Below, one piece after another: positions 12,028 through 23,890 of a stretch of 64,000 bases of DNA. A program made the position numbers and the translations under genes. Location: contig CM040447.1 in NCBI GenBank assembly GCA_022749755.1, forward strand, positions 3,928,545 through 3,992,544, read 5' to 3'. A model generated the notes under the pieces. It saw nothing but the letters and a program-made list of their open reading frames with translations, was not told the DNA's origin and made no database searches. Each line of letters begins with the position of its first letter. Within the stretch, counting starts at the first letter, position 1. The DNA is from Azadirachta indica (taxonomy: Eukaryota; Streptophyta; Magnoliopsida; Sapindales; Meliaceae).

Positions 12028-12665
12028 GATGGTTATTGTCACTACCACACTGAAGACGAAGAAAAATGACCATTTCCAGGCAGTGGTGACATCACAGTCA
12101 TACTTATGTGATATGACGGTGATACATGCAAAGTTAACAATGAGGCAACAGTAGCTGTTCCGACAGACATGCTTAGGTCATTTTCTAGACCTCAATCTAG
12201 ATTTGAATTTTGGGCAATATAGTACACCATATACTATTACACAAGGTTGAGACGAATGAAGCAGAGTAGAAGCTGTGATATTGTGTTAGAGGTAAGAGTA
12301 CGAGATTCTCTCAAGTTGAGTTTACATTGATCACTAGTTTAAAATTTAGGCCATTTCTAGAAGTTGTGTCACAGAGTGATCGATTACGAGTTATATATTT
12401 TGGTAGAAAGCCCTCTATTTCATTGAAGACTATACAGAAGTTTTATGAGAGGATCGACTTGAGCCGTATAAATAACATGGATATTGTCAAGCTAACACTA
12501 TTTTATCACCTTCAACGCATTCTATTGGGTAGGGATAGTAAATACATTTCAAATACATGGATTCTGTGTATTTTAGATAATCTGGACTAGTTTAACCAGT
12601 ATCTGTGGGGTCCTCTTGCTTGGTCTTTCATGTGTCACTGCTTGAGGAGAGTGATGGGCGTGCAG
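12028..12665 (+). pseudogene. DUF1985-like region of MULE-1, broken
   Basis: A plus-strand region collinear with the better preserved DUF1985 frame at 57011-57560. It starts MVIVTTTLKTKKNDHF at 12030. The best block is at 12440-12590, with IVKLTLFYHLQRILLGRDSK and WILCILDNLD; the matching part in MULE-2 is AVKLSLYVILELVLLGRGRR and WLLHMVDDLK. After a stop (TAG) the frame continues QYLWGPLAWSFMCHCLRR. DUF1985 sits upstream of ULP1 proteases in plant MULE-borne genes; its function is unknown. Several stops between 12110 and 12330 show that it is dead. Confidence 0.7.
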
Positions 12666-14059
12666 GTTAAGCATTATTAGGAGAAATTAGCTAAGGTATT
12701 AGAGAAGGGGAAGACAGACATGAATAGATACATTGTTAAAGGATTCCCGATAGCATTTTAGGTATTACAACCTTCTTTACTTGTGCTAATCCATAAGTTG
12801 TACAATTATGGATATTTTTCAAATGTTGTTGCATTAAATTAAATCATTTATTACACTAAGATAGTTATATTATTATGTAGGTCTGGATTTATGATGTTGT
12901 CTCTAGTGCGAGGCCTAAGTTCATGCAACTACTTAATGACAACATACTTCGTATGTTGAAATGGCAATCGGTTAGAAAGAAAGTCCGATCGAAGCACATG
13001 GATATACAAATATTCAAAGTGCATGCAGTAAGTTATATTATTGAAATTTAAGTTAATTATCTACAGTTGTAATTGCCATATTTTTTTTTTCAATTGTAGA
13101 TGATTTTAACTGATTGTTTCGACTACTATAAGCACCGATGCATTTGTGGACGTTGAACTCCACAGTTGAGGAGTGTGCTTAGCCGTACGTACAGTCATTG
13201 TTGGAGTTCATCGGCTAAGATGCATTCGTGAACACCTCCATCCTTGTTGATGGCAAAAATGATGTGGTTGACATGCCTCCAACAATAGAAGTGTAGACAT
13301 TCCTTTGCCACTACGTAAGATGTTGGTACCCCATTTACTCCGAAGGCTGACACTATAATGACCACTACTGCATCGATTCCAGCCCTGCTTATGCAGAAAA
13401 ATGTACGACACATGAACTTAGAACTACTGTTTGTAATTATTTAGGTTTACACATTATGTTATATGAATATTTTTCTAACTTGTACTTCTCTTACATTACA
13501 ATGCCCACGGCCTCAATGGGCTAAGTGAGTTACGGAGCTTGGCTCAAAGCTATTTTTAGAGGATTTCGCTGGCACAGACTTCTTTACAAATGTTCGTGGT
13601 TTACACTCTGATTTTGAGGGGTTCACAGCGAGGTTGACGGAGGCATCGTAGTTACAGCGCAATAGTTTGTAGTGCATTCTCGAGGAGGTCCACCTAGTTA
13701 TATGTCTGCATGATTGTCTTGGCACATAGGTATTTTTTATGTTGTTATTTTTTTTTTGGTTTTCAACCCTAGTGGTTGTAATAAGGTCTCAATTCGATTA
13801 TTTTTTTAGATGAGAAATAAAGTAATGTTGGATGAGAAATGGTTGCCTGAGGCCGCATTAGTGTTATGTTTGACATACTCTTGTATGTATAGTCGGTTAG
13901 ATGTAGGATTAAGATTTTTTAAAATGTCCACTATGTAGTCCAAACTCTGTCCATCTTTTTTTCTCAGGAATTGACATTTTATGTATGTTTCATGTATTTC
14001 AGGTGCTTAAGGACTATGACGGAGGTGCGAGCATATGCATTGTTGACCAGCCCCCTTTG

Positions 14060-15038
14060 CATGAAGAAGTCTGATTTGGTCATAAATATATGAGATCTAA
14101 ATTATTTCAGGCCCACTATGTTGACGGTTCTTCTTATCGGATCAGTTAGTTTGTATGAACTATGCCACAGTATGGCCCTAGATACCAAATTAAACTAGGA
14201 GAGCTAGTTCCAGACCAACAATACGTGGAGTTCTTACAATGGTTAGATACTCCAAAGGTATGTATTGAGACTAGCAGCTATACGTTGACACCAGGGTGGA
14301 TTAGAGATGTGTTGGATCCTCATTCATGGCCAGACAATAGGGTAAGTAATTATCGTCCATCTCTGCTAAAATAATATTTAATTTTTTTATTTTTGTTGAT
14401 TATTTCGTTTGTTCACGTCGATGGTTCAACATATGACAGATTACATGGAGATGTTGTCACACTGTCAGCTTGTTTGCAGAGACTTGATTCACCAAGATTG
14501 AACCATTGCTTCTTCTTATCTATATATAAGAGCTAATTGACATTTTTTTTTTTTTGTATTACCGTCAGTTAACACTAACATTTCTAATCTCTAATTTGCA
14601 GCCGGCTCTTCATGAGACATGGAAAGGGAACTTAAAAAACTAGTTAACTAAAGGCGAGTTCTCCTATAATGCAGACATCCATGCATTTGTGGTCGGTAGG
14701 CATAGGCATTTGTAGCTAGATTAGATCCAGGACCAGAATGTGAACATCCCTATTTATGTTTGTGATGACTATTGGATCGTGTACAATGTCCACTTACGCT
14801 GTAGAGAGATTACAGCATCACCTGGGGCACATAGAGATCAGTAGCTTAAAAACGTTATGCAACCCTTGTACAGACTTCTTTTGCACCTGCTTGCCCAGAT
14901 TGGATTTTATAAGTTGAAGACTAATGTACGTGATTACTATCACCCTTTAAGACATTCCATACCAAGATCCAAGGTCAGGAGACTGTGGCATTTTTACTCG
15001 TATGTTCATTTAGTACTTAGGGTTAGGGATTCCTTTTG
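14060..15038 (+). pseudogene. ULP1-like C48 cysteine protease remnant of MULE-1
   Basis: Plus-strand pieces of a ULP1/SENP-like (family C48) protease in the order seen in MULE-2. LVPDQQYVEFLQWLDTP (14195-14250) lies ahead of the catalytic core. YVCDDYWIVYNVHLRC (14757-14805) occupies the place of the catalytic His-Trp segment, with Tyr where His is expected before Trp. VMQPLYRLLLHLLAQIGFY (14852-14920) follows. The Asp after the His strand and the Gln/Cys part are not recognisable. Stops interrupt the frame. Active proteins of this family cut SUMO from its targets; this copy cannot. Confidence 0.65.
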
Positions 15039-15141
15039 ATTTTGGACTAGATGATCACCCGTCTTTGCGTTTAGGGGTCATAATGGATTTATGGTCCAGC
15101 AAGTTTTCATAGACCCATATTTCTGTACATATACTTATTAA

Positions 15142-15176
15142 TATATACATACATATATATATATATATATATATTA
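15142..15176. repeat. (AT)n microsatellite
   Basis: Alternating AT run between the ULP1 and transposase regions of MULE-1. Confidence 0.8.
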
Positions 15177-15599
15177 CTTTTTTCACTTATATATATGATT
15201 TTCAAAATTGTTATTTCTACGCTAGAATGGAAAATAATTAGATTCAACCACACCTATTAAATTGATGTTAATAATGGAGTGATGGAAAGCCTTTGTATCA
15301 AAACTCTGTTATTGAGAATTTGCATCAATTTTTAAACAATTATGGAATAATTAATGGAATAGCTAGCAATTAAAATCAATGAACACAAGCTTCAAATGGA
15401 AGTTAAGAGAGTTATTTAATAATTCATCTATCAATAAGAACTTCAAACACTCAAATTCATCAATTAATAATAATAAATTTTAATAGTTAACTGCATTAAT
15501 TAATAACAACATCAAATTCTCCACACTTCCGCAACAAGTACAGGAGTCTACTTTAATTACAACGAAGCAAAAAAAATGTCTGAATCTTAAATGTAAATC

Positions 15600-18250
15600 A
15601 CCTAGCTAACTGTGGCCCAAGGGGATAGGATTTTTACACATAGCCCGATTGTGACCAACTTGTAGATGACGGCTACACCTCCTTTGCACAACTTCTTCGC
15701 CACTCGAAGGTATTTCTTGTTTCCTTGGTCAACTAATAGATAGACACTATATCGAAGGGTAGACGTTAACTTTACGTACCTGTAGTGAAACCACCCAATC
15801 AACATCATTACCCATGAGGTAGATGGGCTCTACATAGGCTACGACATTTACATCGGTGGTGTAGTAATAAAAGCACAAGGAATTATGTGATAAATGTACG
15901 TGCTAGCAAGCGGCTAAAGCATTGGCACATAACAATTGTTGGATGTCTATATATATCTACAACTACATTTCTTTTGTTGTATGTCCACAATCTCTACACA
16001 CCCTCAATCCTAAACCTCGAACTCAAATTTGGACATTGGGTGAACTATTATAATACGTGACAACTTGTTTTGCTCATCAATCTTTGCCTACACTGCTTCA
16101 GTCAAATACCATCTCTCGTAACATACAACTCCCTCTACTCATAAAACCACCTCTGTATTAATGATCTAATGAATTCGACCAAAGGAATAATAGGAAGATT
16201 GTGAGAATCTTTAAGCAAGGAGTTTATACTTTTTACAATGTTCATAGTTTGTATGTCGTACCTATAGGATGGAAACAATGACCTAGCCCATCTGTACAAA
16301 CCAACCTCCTCTTCAAGTTACTTATTTGCTTCAGGTTCATTTCCTTCAAATTGTCCATGTATTTGTTAAACTCACTTTGTTGAAACGTATCCGCTGCCTT
16401 AAAATACACTGCTAGAAAGGTGTCGGTCCTTTGTTACTGCATCTTGTACTTTGCCTTCAAATTTTGAAGTATGCGGTACGTACAAAATTCATCAGTTGCA
16501 TCAAGGAATACTGTGCCGATAGCCTTTATTATGCTATTTTGGCGATCTAAGATGAAAACTGAATTCTCTATTGGTCCACTGGCATCCAGGAGCTTCATCA
16601 TGAACCATTCCCACGATGCATCAATTTCAAAATCAATGATGCTATAGGCAACTAGGTATACTTGATTGTTTCCGTCCTATGCAATTGTAATGAATATGTC
16701 TCTCTAAATCTGCTCTTAAGGAAGATCCCGTCAATGGCAATAATTAGTCAAATAATGTTATGAAACCCCCTAATGCAAGGTCCAAATGCCATAACAAAGT
16801 ACAAGAAATAGTCAGCACCATCTATTTCTATGGCAGTAACAGTCCCAAGTTTTTTCTCCTTTAAAACATGACAATACAAGGGAAGTTTCTGAATGATTTA
16901 GACGAATCTCCACAAACAATCTTTAGAGCCTCTTCCTTGCTGTGCTAGGTTTTTGTGTAAGGTAAATGAACTCTACAATCATTTTTAATATCATCTTAAA
17001 TATTCCTCATACTGCATATCCTGCTTGCGTCTTTGAACTTATCTTTTATAAGTTGTCTAATCACCTGACTGCTTGCTTGGTGATGCCCATCTTGCAGTTT
17101 CTCATTTTGACAAGTATGTATTGCTCCCATGTGGGTAACTATGAAGAAAGTATTATTGTTGTTCTTAGTTGCCCAAATCTGCCATTTACAACCCTCAAGA
17201 ATGCACTTCGCCTCAAAACGCCTAGCATCAAACTTAAAAATTTTAAACTAGAAGTGGTTGTTCAATGCCATTATACTTAATCTGTCATGTAGTTCCTGCT
17301 TAATACTAATAATCTGCCTAACAGATAAATCTCTTGACACAGTAGTTGAGAAGGCATTGGTTTCTATAGTTGTAGACGGTAGAAGACAAGGCAATGATCG
17401 GATGTATTCATTTGAGATGATAAAGCTACCATAGAGCTACTTCTATATACAAGATTTGCATGAACGTCTTCTGATGCCCCGTTTTCTTTGTCGTCTACCA
17501 CATTTATGCCTTCGTGTTGAAGACAAAAGTCAGTACCATTAAAGATCCTATCATTGCCATGATACTCGTACAGTTATTCTTCATGGTAGTGGAGAGGAGA
17601 ATCACCTCCATCGATTGTGGTGGCATCGTCCTCAAGCCAAGGAACACGATGTTCATTGAGCAGTGGATCTCATTTTGTTGCAATGTTGAGCAAGATGGAT
17701 GAAATGCTATGGGAAGAACTATGTTATTCACTTGATTGATATATTGAACTGTGTCATCATCGCAGGTATCGGTTCACTCAACTAGTTGCTTTTACTGGAG
17801 GATTTAAATGGAGTTATTATGGCACCACATGTGTTAGTATATTCCGAAACAAGTGTCCTTGAATGTTCTTCCCTTCCAATATGGTACACAGTAAGATAAA
17901 GATGTCAATAGCATGTCATACTTGAAACATATCATAGATCATTGACATTGACAAGCACAAAATTTGTTCTCTGTATTGATCCTCGCAACACTCTGAGGCA
18001 AGCCAAACATTCGTGAGGTACCAACAAATATCACTTTCACTATAATACTGAACTCCAATGAATTAATCCCCCATACAGAGTACAACATCTGCATGAATTG
18101 GTCAAAGTTTATTTTTACATCAATAATGGAATGATATCTTCTTTGACGTAAACATCACCACCGGTAGGAGTTCATTCCCATGAACTTCCAAATAACATAA
18201 CTATCATAATCGGCCCTTCCATAACTGCACCAAAATAGCAAAACAAGTTT
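15600..18250 (-). pseudogene. MULE transposase remnant of MULE-1
   Basis: Read on the minus strand from 18250 down. An N-terminal PB1-like part comes first (DVKINFDQFMQMLYSVWG near 18110). Next is the MuDR-type zinc/DNA-binding part near 17215-17060 (RRFEAKCILEGCKWQIWATK, with HTC after it). The catalytic part is near 16735-16450: IAIDGIFLKSRFRE with the first Asp, SIIDFEIDASWEWFMMKLL, and FILDRQNSIIKAIGT with the second Asp. Last comes a SWIM zinc-finger remnant near 15985 (VDIQQKKCSC). A stop after the first catalytic block and several frame changes break it. The third acidic residue of the DDE set could not be placed. The antisense orientation to ULP1 matches MULE-2. Confidence 0.8.
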
Positions 18251-18699
18251 TTCAATAACATACATATATAGAAAAAGCTATCACTTCATTAGCTACAACA
18301 AATATCACTACAATTTCGAGCAAGGTGAAATTTTTCACCTTACTTGGAACTATAATTCTTCTTACGACCTTTTATCCCAATTTTCATTTTCAACATTTCT
18401 AGGGTTAATTTTCCCACACTAACAACATGATTTACATCATAACTACACCCAATTCACAACTTCAAGCATTCTCGCCAGCCACATTAATACATTTCCCATA
18501 CAACACCAAAATTTTCACCTTGTAATCTATATCAAAATAACTAATAACTAATAGGGTTAATAAAAACACTACCCTTTCTGATTTTTCTTCGACAATTTTT
18601 TAAAATGTGGTAATTGTATGGAATCGGTTTTGAGGCTATTGGTGTTCGATTTACATGGAAAAAGAAGAGAAGAAAAGAGGATGAAGAAAAGAAAAGAAA

Positions 18700-18828
18700 A
18701 CATATAGTTTTTCGAGTATAAGGGCAAAATTGTCCACTTATGGTGTTTTGGGAAAAAAAGAATGAAAATTAGTGGGGGGGCATTTTTGAAATTTTGGATT
18801 AAAAAAGGAGCATTTTCGGTTATTTCCC
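18700..18828 (-). repeat. MULE-1 right terminal inverted repeat
   Basis: Inverted counterpart of 10949-11095. It ends GGTTATTTCCC on the plus strand and contains the seven-G run near 18773-18780. Confidence 0.8.
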
Positions 18829-20510
18829 AATATTAACAAATACGTCCCTTATGTTTTAAAATACAACAAATAAAGAAATAGTTTGGTTATTTATGACAAT
18901 TAAGTACCTGTTGTATAAGGACAAGAATGGGGCAGGTTAAGGGCGAGTTTTGCCATCCTCGAACTCGCTCGGTTTAGGCCTAATTTATCCTTGAACATGT
19001 CCCTTCCCCATTTTGAGAGAAACGAAGCCAGAGTCACATCGCGTCAATTTCTAACCCACTCAACTCGATCCCAACCAGCCCCGATTGAACTCTGTTTTGA
19101 TCAAGCTACAGTGTTGCTATAGTAATCTAAAGTGTTTACTGCAATCAAATTAAAAGGCTTGCTACAGTGGAACGCTACATGATGAGCTGAATTTTTGGGC
19201 CAATTACAATAACAAAACTCAAGTTACAGTGTTTTACAGTATCAATCAATAATATTTTTAATAGTAAATAGGGTGGGTCAAAGCAAGGTGAAAAATCCCC
19301 AAACCCACCTTAATTTTCAAGTTGATTGAATTTTAAGATCCTAAACCCACTCTAGTTTTCAAACGAATTGAATTTTTATGGCCCAAGCCTGTCCCAAACG
19401 AAGTGTTGCGAGATAGAATGGGTTCGGAGAAAATTATCATCCCTACTATCATATAGAGATGACAATTTTCACCGAGGAGATTGCTTGATTCCCCCATGAT
19501 TTTTGGAATAATACATTACATTCCTACATTTTTTCTAATAACTCATCATCTTCTTGAATTCTGATTTTACCTTGTAATTTTTAAATATTTTCAATTTTTT
19601 ATTTAGTAATTTAAAGATGAACAAATTGAAACCAAACCTAATGAAAATAAATTAATAGCCTTACCATTGCACCAAATACATTTTTATAATAAATTGTTAA
19701 ATCCTTAATAAATAACCATATATATATAAATTTATTAATATTAAATTCTATTGATAATAATTTTTTAATATAAAAATTTATAATTTAAAAAGAGTTTTAT
19801 AATCATTAAAATTTTAAAATATTTCAAATTTAAAAATTATTATTATCATTAAATTACAAATTTTTTGAATTAAATTTAAAAATTAATAATGATTTCAAAA
19901 TAAATTTAATTTTACAATAAATTAGATTTATTTTCCTTAATAATTTTAAAAATTTATAAATTTTAGAAATATTATAAATTTCAAAAAATTATTATCATTA
20001 ATGATGATTTTAGAATAATTTATAAAATTATTTGAAATTATTTTATTATCATTAATAATAATTTAAAAATAATTTTATTTTTATAGTAAATTAAATTTAT
20101 TTACTTTAACAATTATTTTAAAATATTATAAAATTTTAAATTATTATCATTAATAATGTTTCAGAATAATCTTATAAATGTTAATGATTATAAAACTAAT
20201 TTTAAATTGTAAAATTTTTTACATTAATAAATGTAATTTTATTTTTAATAAAATTTATTATGTGTTTTAATAGAATCCTCACAATTAGAATTTATTTTTG
20301 CAATTCAAAAAAGAAAATTTGTTCAATCAGTTCTGATTCAATGGTTCAGATTTAAATTAATAAAGAATAAAACTGAAAAAATTTAAATGTCAGAAGAATA
20401 ATAGGATATTAAAGAAAATATAAGTGTTAATAAAGTATTACTCAAAAATTAGGAGAATCAGACGTTCTCTCTTTTCCTACAAGGTTGCGAGCCCACAAGA
20501 GCCCTCTTTG
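18829..20510. other. Intergenic DNA with GC-richer MITE-like stretches
   Basis: 18900-19450 is GC-richer and repetitive in character (AATGGGGCAGG on the left, GAAAATTATCATCCCTA on the right), as seen in non-autonomous hAT-type elements. A second left-end-like sequence, AGAGATGACAATTTTC, starts near 19454. I could not pair the ends securely. 19600-20280 is low-complexity AT-rich DNA. No gene is seen. Confidence 0.4.
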
Positions 20511-20518
20511 TTTGGAGT

Positions 20519-21240
20519 TAGAGTTGGCAAATTCCCGGGTTTAGGCCGGGTTTAAAAAAACCTGGCTCAGACCCGGTTTTAATTATAGATGTTCAGGCTC
20601 GAGCCCGAGCCCGGATTTTAATTATAAAATTCGAGTTAAAACCTGGCCCGGGCTATAAATCCAGGCTTCTAAAGCCCGCCTACATTTACAAATGTTTAGG
20701 CCTGATTTTATTAATTTTTTAATTTTTTAATTTAAATTTTATATAAATTCTATTTTTTTTAGCAAATATTAGCTCAATAAAATAAAACAACTAAAATTCT
20801 ACAAAAATTATTTTTTTCCTTACTAATGAGGTTAGTGAATTCTTAAAAATATTATTTACAATTTCTTAAAATATAAAATAATAATTAATAATATGTATGA
20901 ATTTGTTTTTAGACCTATTTTAGATCATAACCTACAATTAATTATATTCTTAATTAGCACTTAATAATAAGTTTTAATGTGAGATTAAGCAAAAATATTT
21001 TGTTTTCCACATTGTCCAAAATAAAGTAATAATAAATTAAGAAATAAATTTTGATTTTGAAGTCGAATTCTGGACTAACCCGGATTTTAAATAAAAGCCC
21101 GGATCCGGATCCGGGCTTTAAAATTGTAACTCGAGTTCGACCTGAAATAAATTTCATTCCAGATTATACACGACCTCAATACCAGGCTTTTTTCGGGCCG
21201 GGCCGGGCCAGGCTCGGCCTAGGCTTTTTTGCCATCTCTA
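20519..21240. mobile_element. hAT-type MITE with 8-bp target duplication
   Basis: The ends are inverted repeats: TAGAGTTGGCAAATTCCCGG on the left and TAGAGATGGCAAAAAAGCCT as the reverse complement of the right. The flanking octamers are TTTGGAGT (20511-20518) and TTTGGAAT (21241-21248), one mismatch, the length made by hAT transposases. The terminal parts are rich in CCCGG/GGCCC and the middle is AT-rich. An open frame at 21051-21434 runs through it, but this is chance translation of the GC-rich end. Confidence 0.85.
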
Positions 21241-21248
21241 TTTGGAAT

Positions 21249-22137
21249 AGGGATCGGGGAGGGTTTGTCCAAAAATTCAGGACTAAGTTGGGTTTAAAAA
21301 CTAAAATTTGTCCCTATTTTATAAAAAGGTCAGAGATAGGGATGGCTCCTTATCTCGACCCGTCCAGAATCCCCAAAATTAAATTTAAAATTTATGTAGA
21401 TAATTATATATGTATCTATTTATTGAATGAATAATTATAAAAGTTTTATAGTTTTTATTTTAGTCAAACAAATCCTTTAAAAAGGTTTATAATTTTTTAA
21501 TTTAATCAATTAAATTTTTGATAAATATTAATAAAATTTTCGATTTAATCAATTTTAAAATTCTTATTAAATTGTTTTCACGGTAAAATAATTTGCTAAA
21601 ATAATTAAAAATTAAAGAAAATTAAAAAAATTTATGATTAAATTTAGAACAATAAATTTTCATAAAATAAAATAATATATTATTGTCAAACAAAATAATT
21701 AATTTGTAATTAATGAATTAATATATTGTAATAAAGTAATATAAGATTAACAAAACAAGTAAGTTCTTGAAAATTTTCTTTTTTTCTTAAGATTTCATTT
21801 TTCCTTTTACCAAACACAAATTTGTATGCAAAATTATCAAAAAATAAAAAACCCTAAGATTTTCTTTTTCTCTTCATATTTCATTTTCTAAGAATGATTT
21901 AATACATTTTTCTAACTTTATCAATTTTATAAAAAATTATATCATAATTTACTAATATACTTATTTGTTTTTATATTTGTATAAGTCAGTAAAAATATTA
22001 TAATAAATGTATCAATCAAATTTGATATTTTTTGTTAACAAAATTTTTATTAATTATAATATTTTGTATAAATTGTCTCAATCAAATTAATGACCGTTAT
22101 TATTTATTTATTTTCAACAACTAAATTAAGAAGGAAT
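21249..22137. other. AT-rich intergenic DNA
   Basis: 21249-21380 is GC-richer and may be the right part of an older element that the hAT-type MITE split. The rest is AT-rich, without a gene or clear repeat. Confidence 0.4.
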
Positions 22138-22380
22138 CAAATATTTATTTTTGTTATATTATTTTGATGATATATGACACTGTGATTCACAAATAAATAA
22201 TTTATTTATTTATTATTAAAAGGATATAAAGATTTAATTTGCATTACGATATTTGATAAAATATTGAAAATTAAATGATATTTTTAACAATAAATTAAAA
22301 ATTGATAATTATATTAGCTAATTTTTGTTAAATACTTTAAGTATATAATCAAGTTAGTAAATTTAATATTTTAAATATGT
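22138..22380. repeat. Dispersed AT-rich repeat, copy 2
   Basis: Matches 1-130 in order but contains an extra internal stretch (about 22178-22305) that the first copy lacks. Type unknown. Confidence 0.5.
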
Positions 22381-22435
22381 TTTTATGGTATTTGAAATTT
22401 TTGTCAATATATTCTTTATTTTGAAAATTTTTATA

Positions 22436-22466
<31 letters not shown>

Positions 22467-23398
22467 TTTTTAAATTTAAAACAATTCAGATTTCATAATT
22501 ATAACTCATAATTTTATATAAATGTGTTTAAAATTTTATTATTGTTAGCTGAAATAGCAAACTATTAATATTACTCATAATTTTGGTCTGGGATTTGGTG
22601 ATATATTTACTGCTTGTTTGACATTTGGTTGACACTGAAAAAGGGTTTTCACGAATTAACAAAGTTATTTTCTTTCTATTAGAAGAAGTTCAAAATTTAA
22701 ACTTTTGACAGTAGAGTTTTTTCAGATTTTTTAAAAGATAAAATTGTTTAAAATACTCTTATTTTATTTTAAAATTTTACGTTATTTTTTTTAAAATAAA
22801 ACATTAAAAATTTGTCTATTACAATAATTATTCAAATTTTCTCAAAAATTATTTACGATAATCAAACAATTAATAAATTTTTATTAAAAATTTTACTCAT
22901 AAAAATTTTATTTTAAAATCTTCATTTAAAAAATTATATCAAATAAACCCTTAATTCAACTCACCTGTCTCTCACACCATATACAGCATTGTAAAAAGAG
23001 TAAGGACAGCCACCCCTACCTCCAGTTAGCAAGGATGGCACGTCCACGCAATGCAAGGTTCACAACCACGTCATGCTTGTAGCAAGTGATGCAATTTTTG
23101 TACAATTAGTTGTTATTGGCTTACACACATATATATCCATGTTTTCACTTTCTCTTATTTTACTCAAATTAAATTAAATTATAAATTATAATAATATAAT
23201 AACAAAAGAGAAATATTAAATTTACATTCTTGTAAAATTTAAAATTTTATATTAAAAAATTAAAAAATAATATTTTTAATAATATTTTTTTTTTAGTTAA
23301 AATTTTTAATTTATATATTTCATCAATTTAAATATTTGTAATGTAATGGTAAGTGTAGGGTCAATTTTTCATTAAGTTTTGGCTTAAATTCCTAATAA
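22381..23398. other. Intergenic DNA, no gene seen
   Basis: Mostly AT-rich. 22600-22950 has loosely complementary ends (TGTTTGACATTTGG and ATCAAATAAACCC), hinting at an old MITE. 22960-23100 is less AT-rich but holds no open frame or recognised RNA. Confidence 0.4.
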
Positions 23399-23525
23399 TT
23401 GCAATAATTTTTTTTTTTTTCCAGTCAAATGAAGGGTCAACCTTGGGGACGGGCCTGTGAGATCCAAATAAATCAGGGACATCCTCAGCTTATTCCCGAT
23501 TTGGAATTAGTTGCAATAATTTTTT
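23399..23525 (-). mobile_element. Short poly(A)-tailed retroposed insertion
   Basis: The sequence TTGCAATAATTTTTT occurs on both sides (from 23399 and from 23511) and looks like a 14-15 bp target duplication. Between them is a unit of about 95 bases that begins with a T-run on the plus strand, that is, a poly(A) tail if read on the minus strand. The unit contains GGACGGGCCTGTGAGATCC and is far more GC-rich than its surroundings. This pattern fits a 5'-truncated SINE, LINE or other retroposed transcript. The source is not recognised. Confidence 0.6.
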
Positions 23526-23639
23526 ATTGTAATCTCAGTATGTTAATAAAAAAGACAATTTATTATTCTATGTCTTTGTAAACTTTAATTTATCAAGCAT
23601 AACTCTATTCTATCTTTATTATTACATTTAAATTTATAT

Positions 23640-23890
23640 TTATTTTTATCAATATTATACACAAAACATGGAATTTTTTATCAAATCAATTTATTTTGAT
23701 ATTACACTTTTATCTATATCAATTTTTTTATTATTGATTCTTAAATAAGTGATACTTTTTCACTTGTTCTAAAGATAAGCATTAAAAGAATGTAAATCTG
23801 TATATAAACAATGTAAGCATTTGTTAATTAGGGCCATCAATATTTTACTATTAAAATTTATCAACACGTATTTTTTACAATATTTGTTAT
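23640..23890. repeat. Dispersed repeat, copy 1 (second at 44445-44700)
   Basis: Shares ordered blocks with 44445-44700: TTTTATCAATATTRTACACA, CAATTTATTTTGA, TTATTATTGATTC, TAAATAAGTGA and AAGCATTTGTT. It is non-coding and the element type is unknown. Confidence 0.6.

Larger units (their letters stand above)
10949..18828. mobile_element. MULE-1: Mutator-like element carrying DUF1985/ULP1 remnants (Kaonashi-like)
   Basis: The left end (GGGAAATAATCGACAATACC...) is the inverted repeat of the right end (reverse complement GGGAAATAACCGAAAATGCT...). Similarity runs for more than 100 bases on each side, including the C-run near 10997 and the matching G-run near 18773, and the motif TTTGCCCTTATAC/GTATAAGGGCAAA. 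Inside, from left to right: a cluster of TTTCGAGCA motifs, a DUF1985-like region, a ULP1-like C48 protease region (both plus strand), and a MULE transposase on the minus strand. This layout is that of the ULP1-carrying Kaonashi/CUMULE class of plant MULEs. Stops and frameshifts occur throughout, so it is inactive. Flanks AAAATTTTA and AATATTAAC match only partly, so the target duplication is decayed or the ends are a few bases off. Confidence 0.85.

Noticed and set aside
13195..13725. Several minus-strand frames of 67-72 codons
   Set aside because: They are shadows of the plus-strand DUF1985/ULP1 remnant region of MULE-1 and show no independent similarity.
20954..21434. Open frames with repeated DPD/GxG-type residues overlapping the hAT-type MITE
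   Set aside because: They translate the GC-rich terminal sequence of a non-coding element in both strands; no family resemblance and they cross the element boundary.
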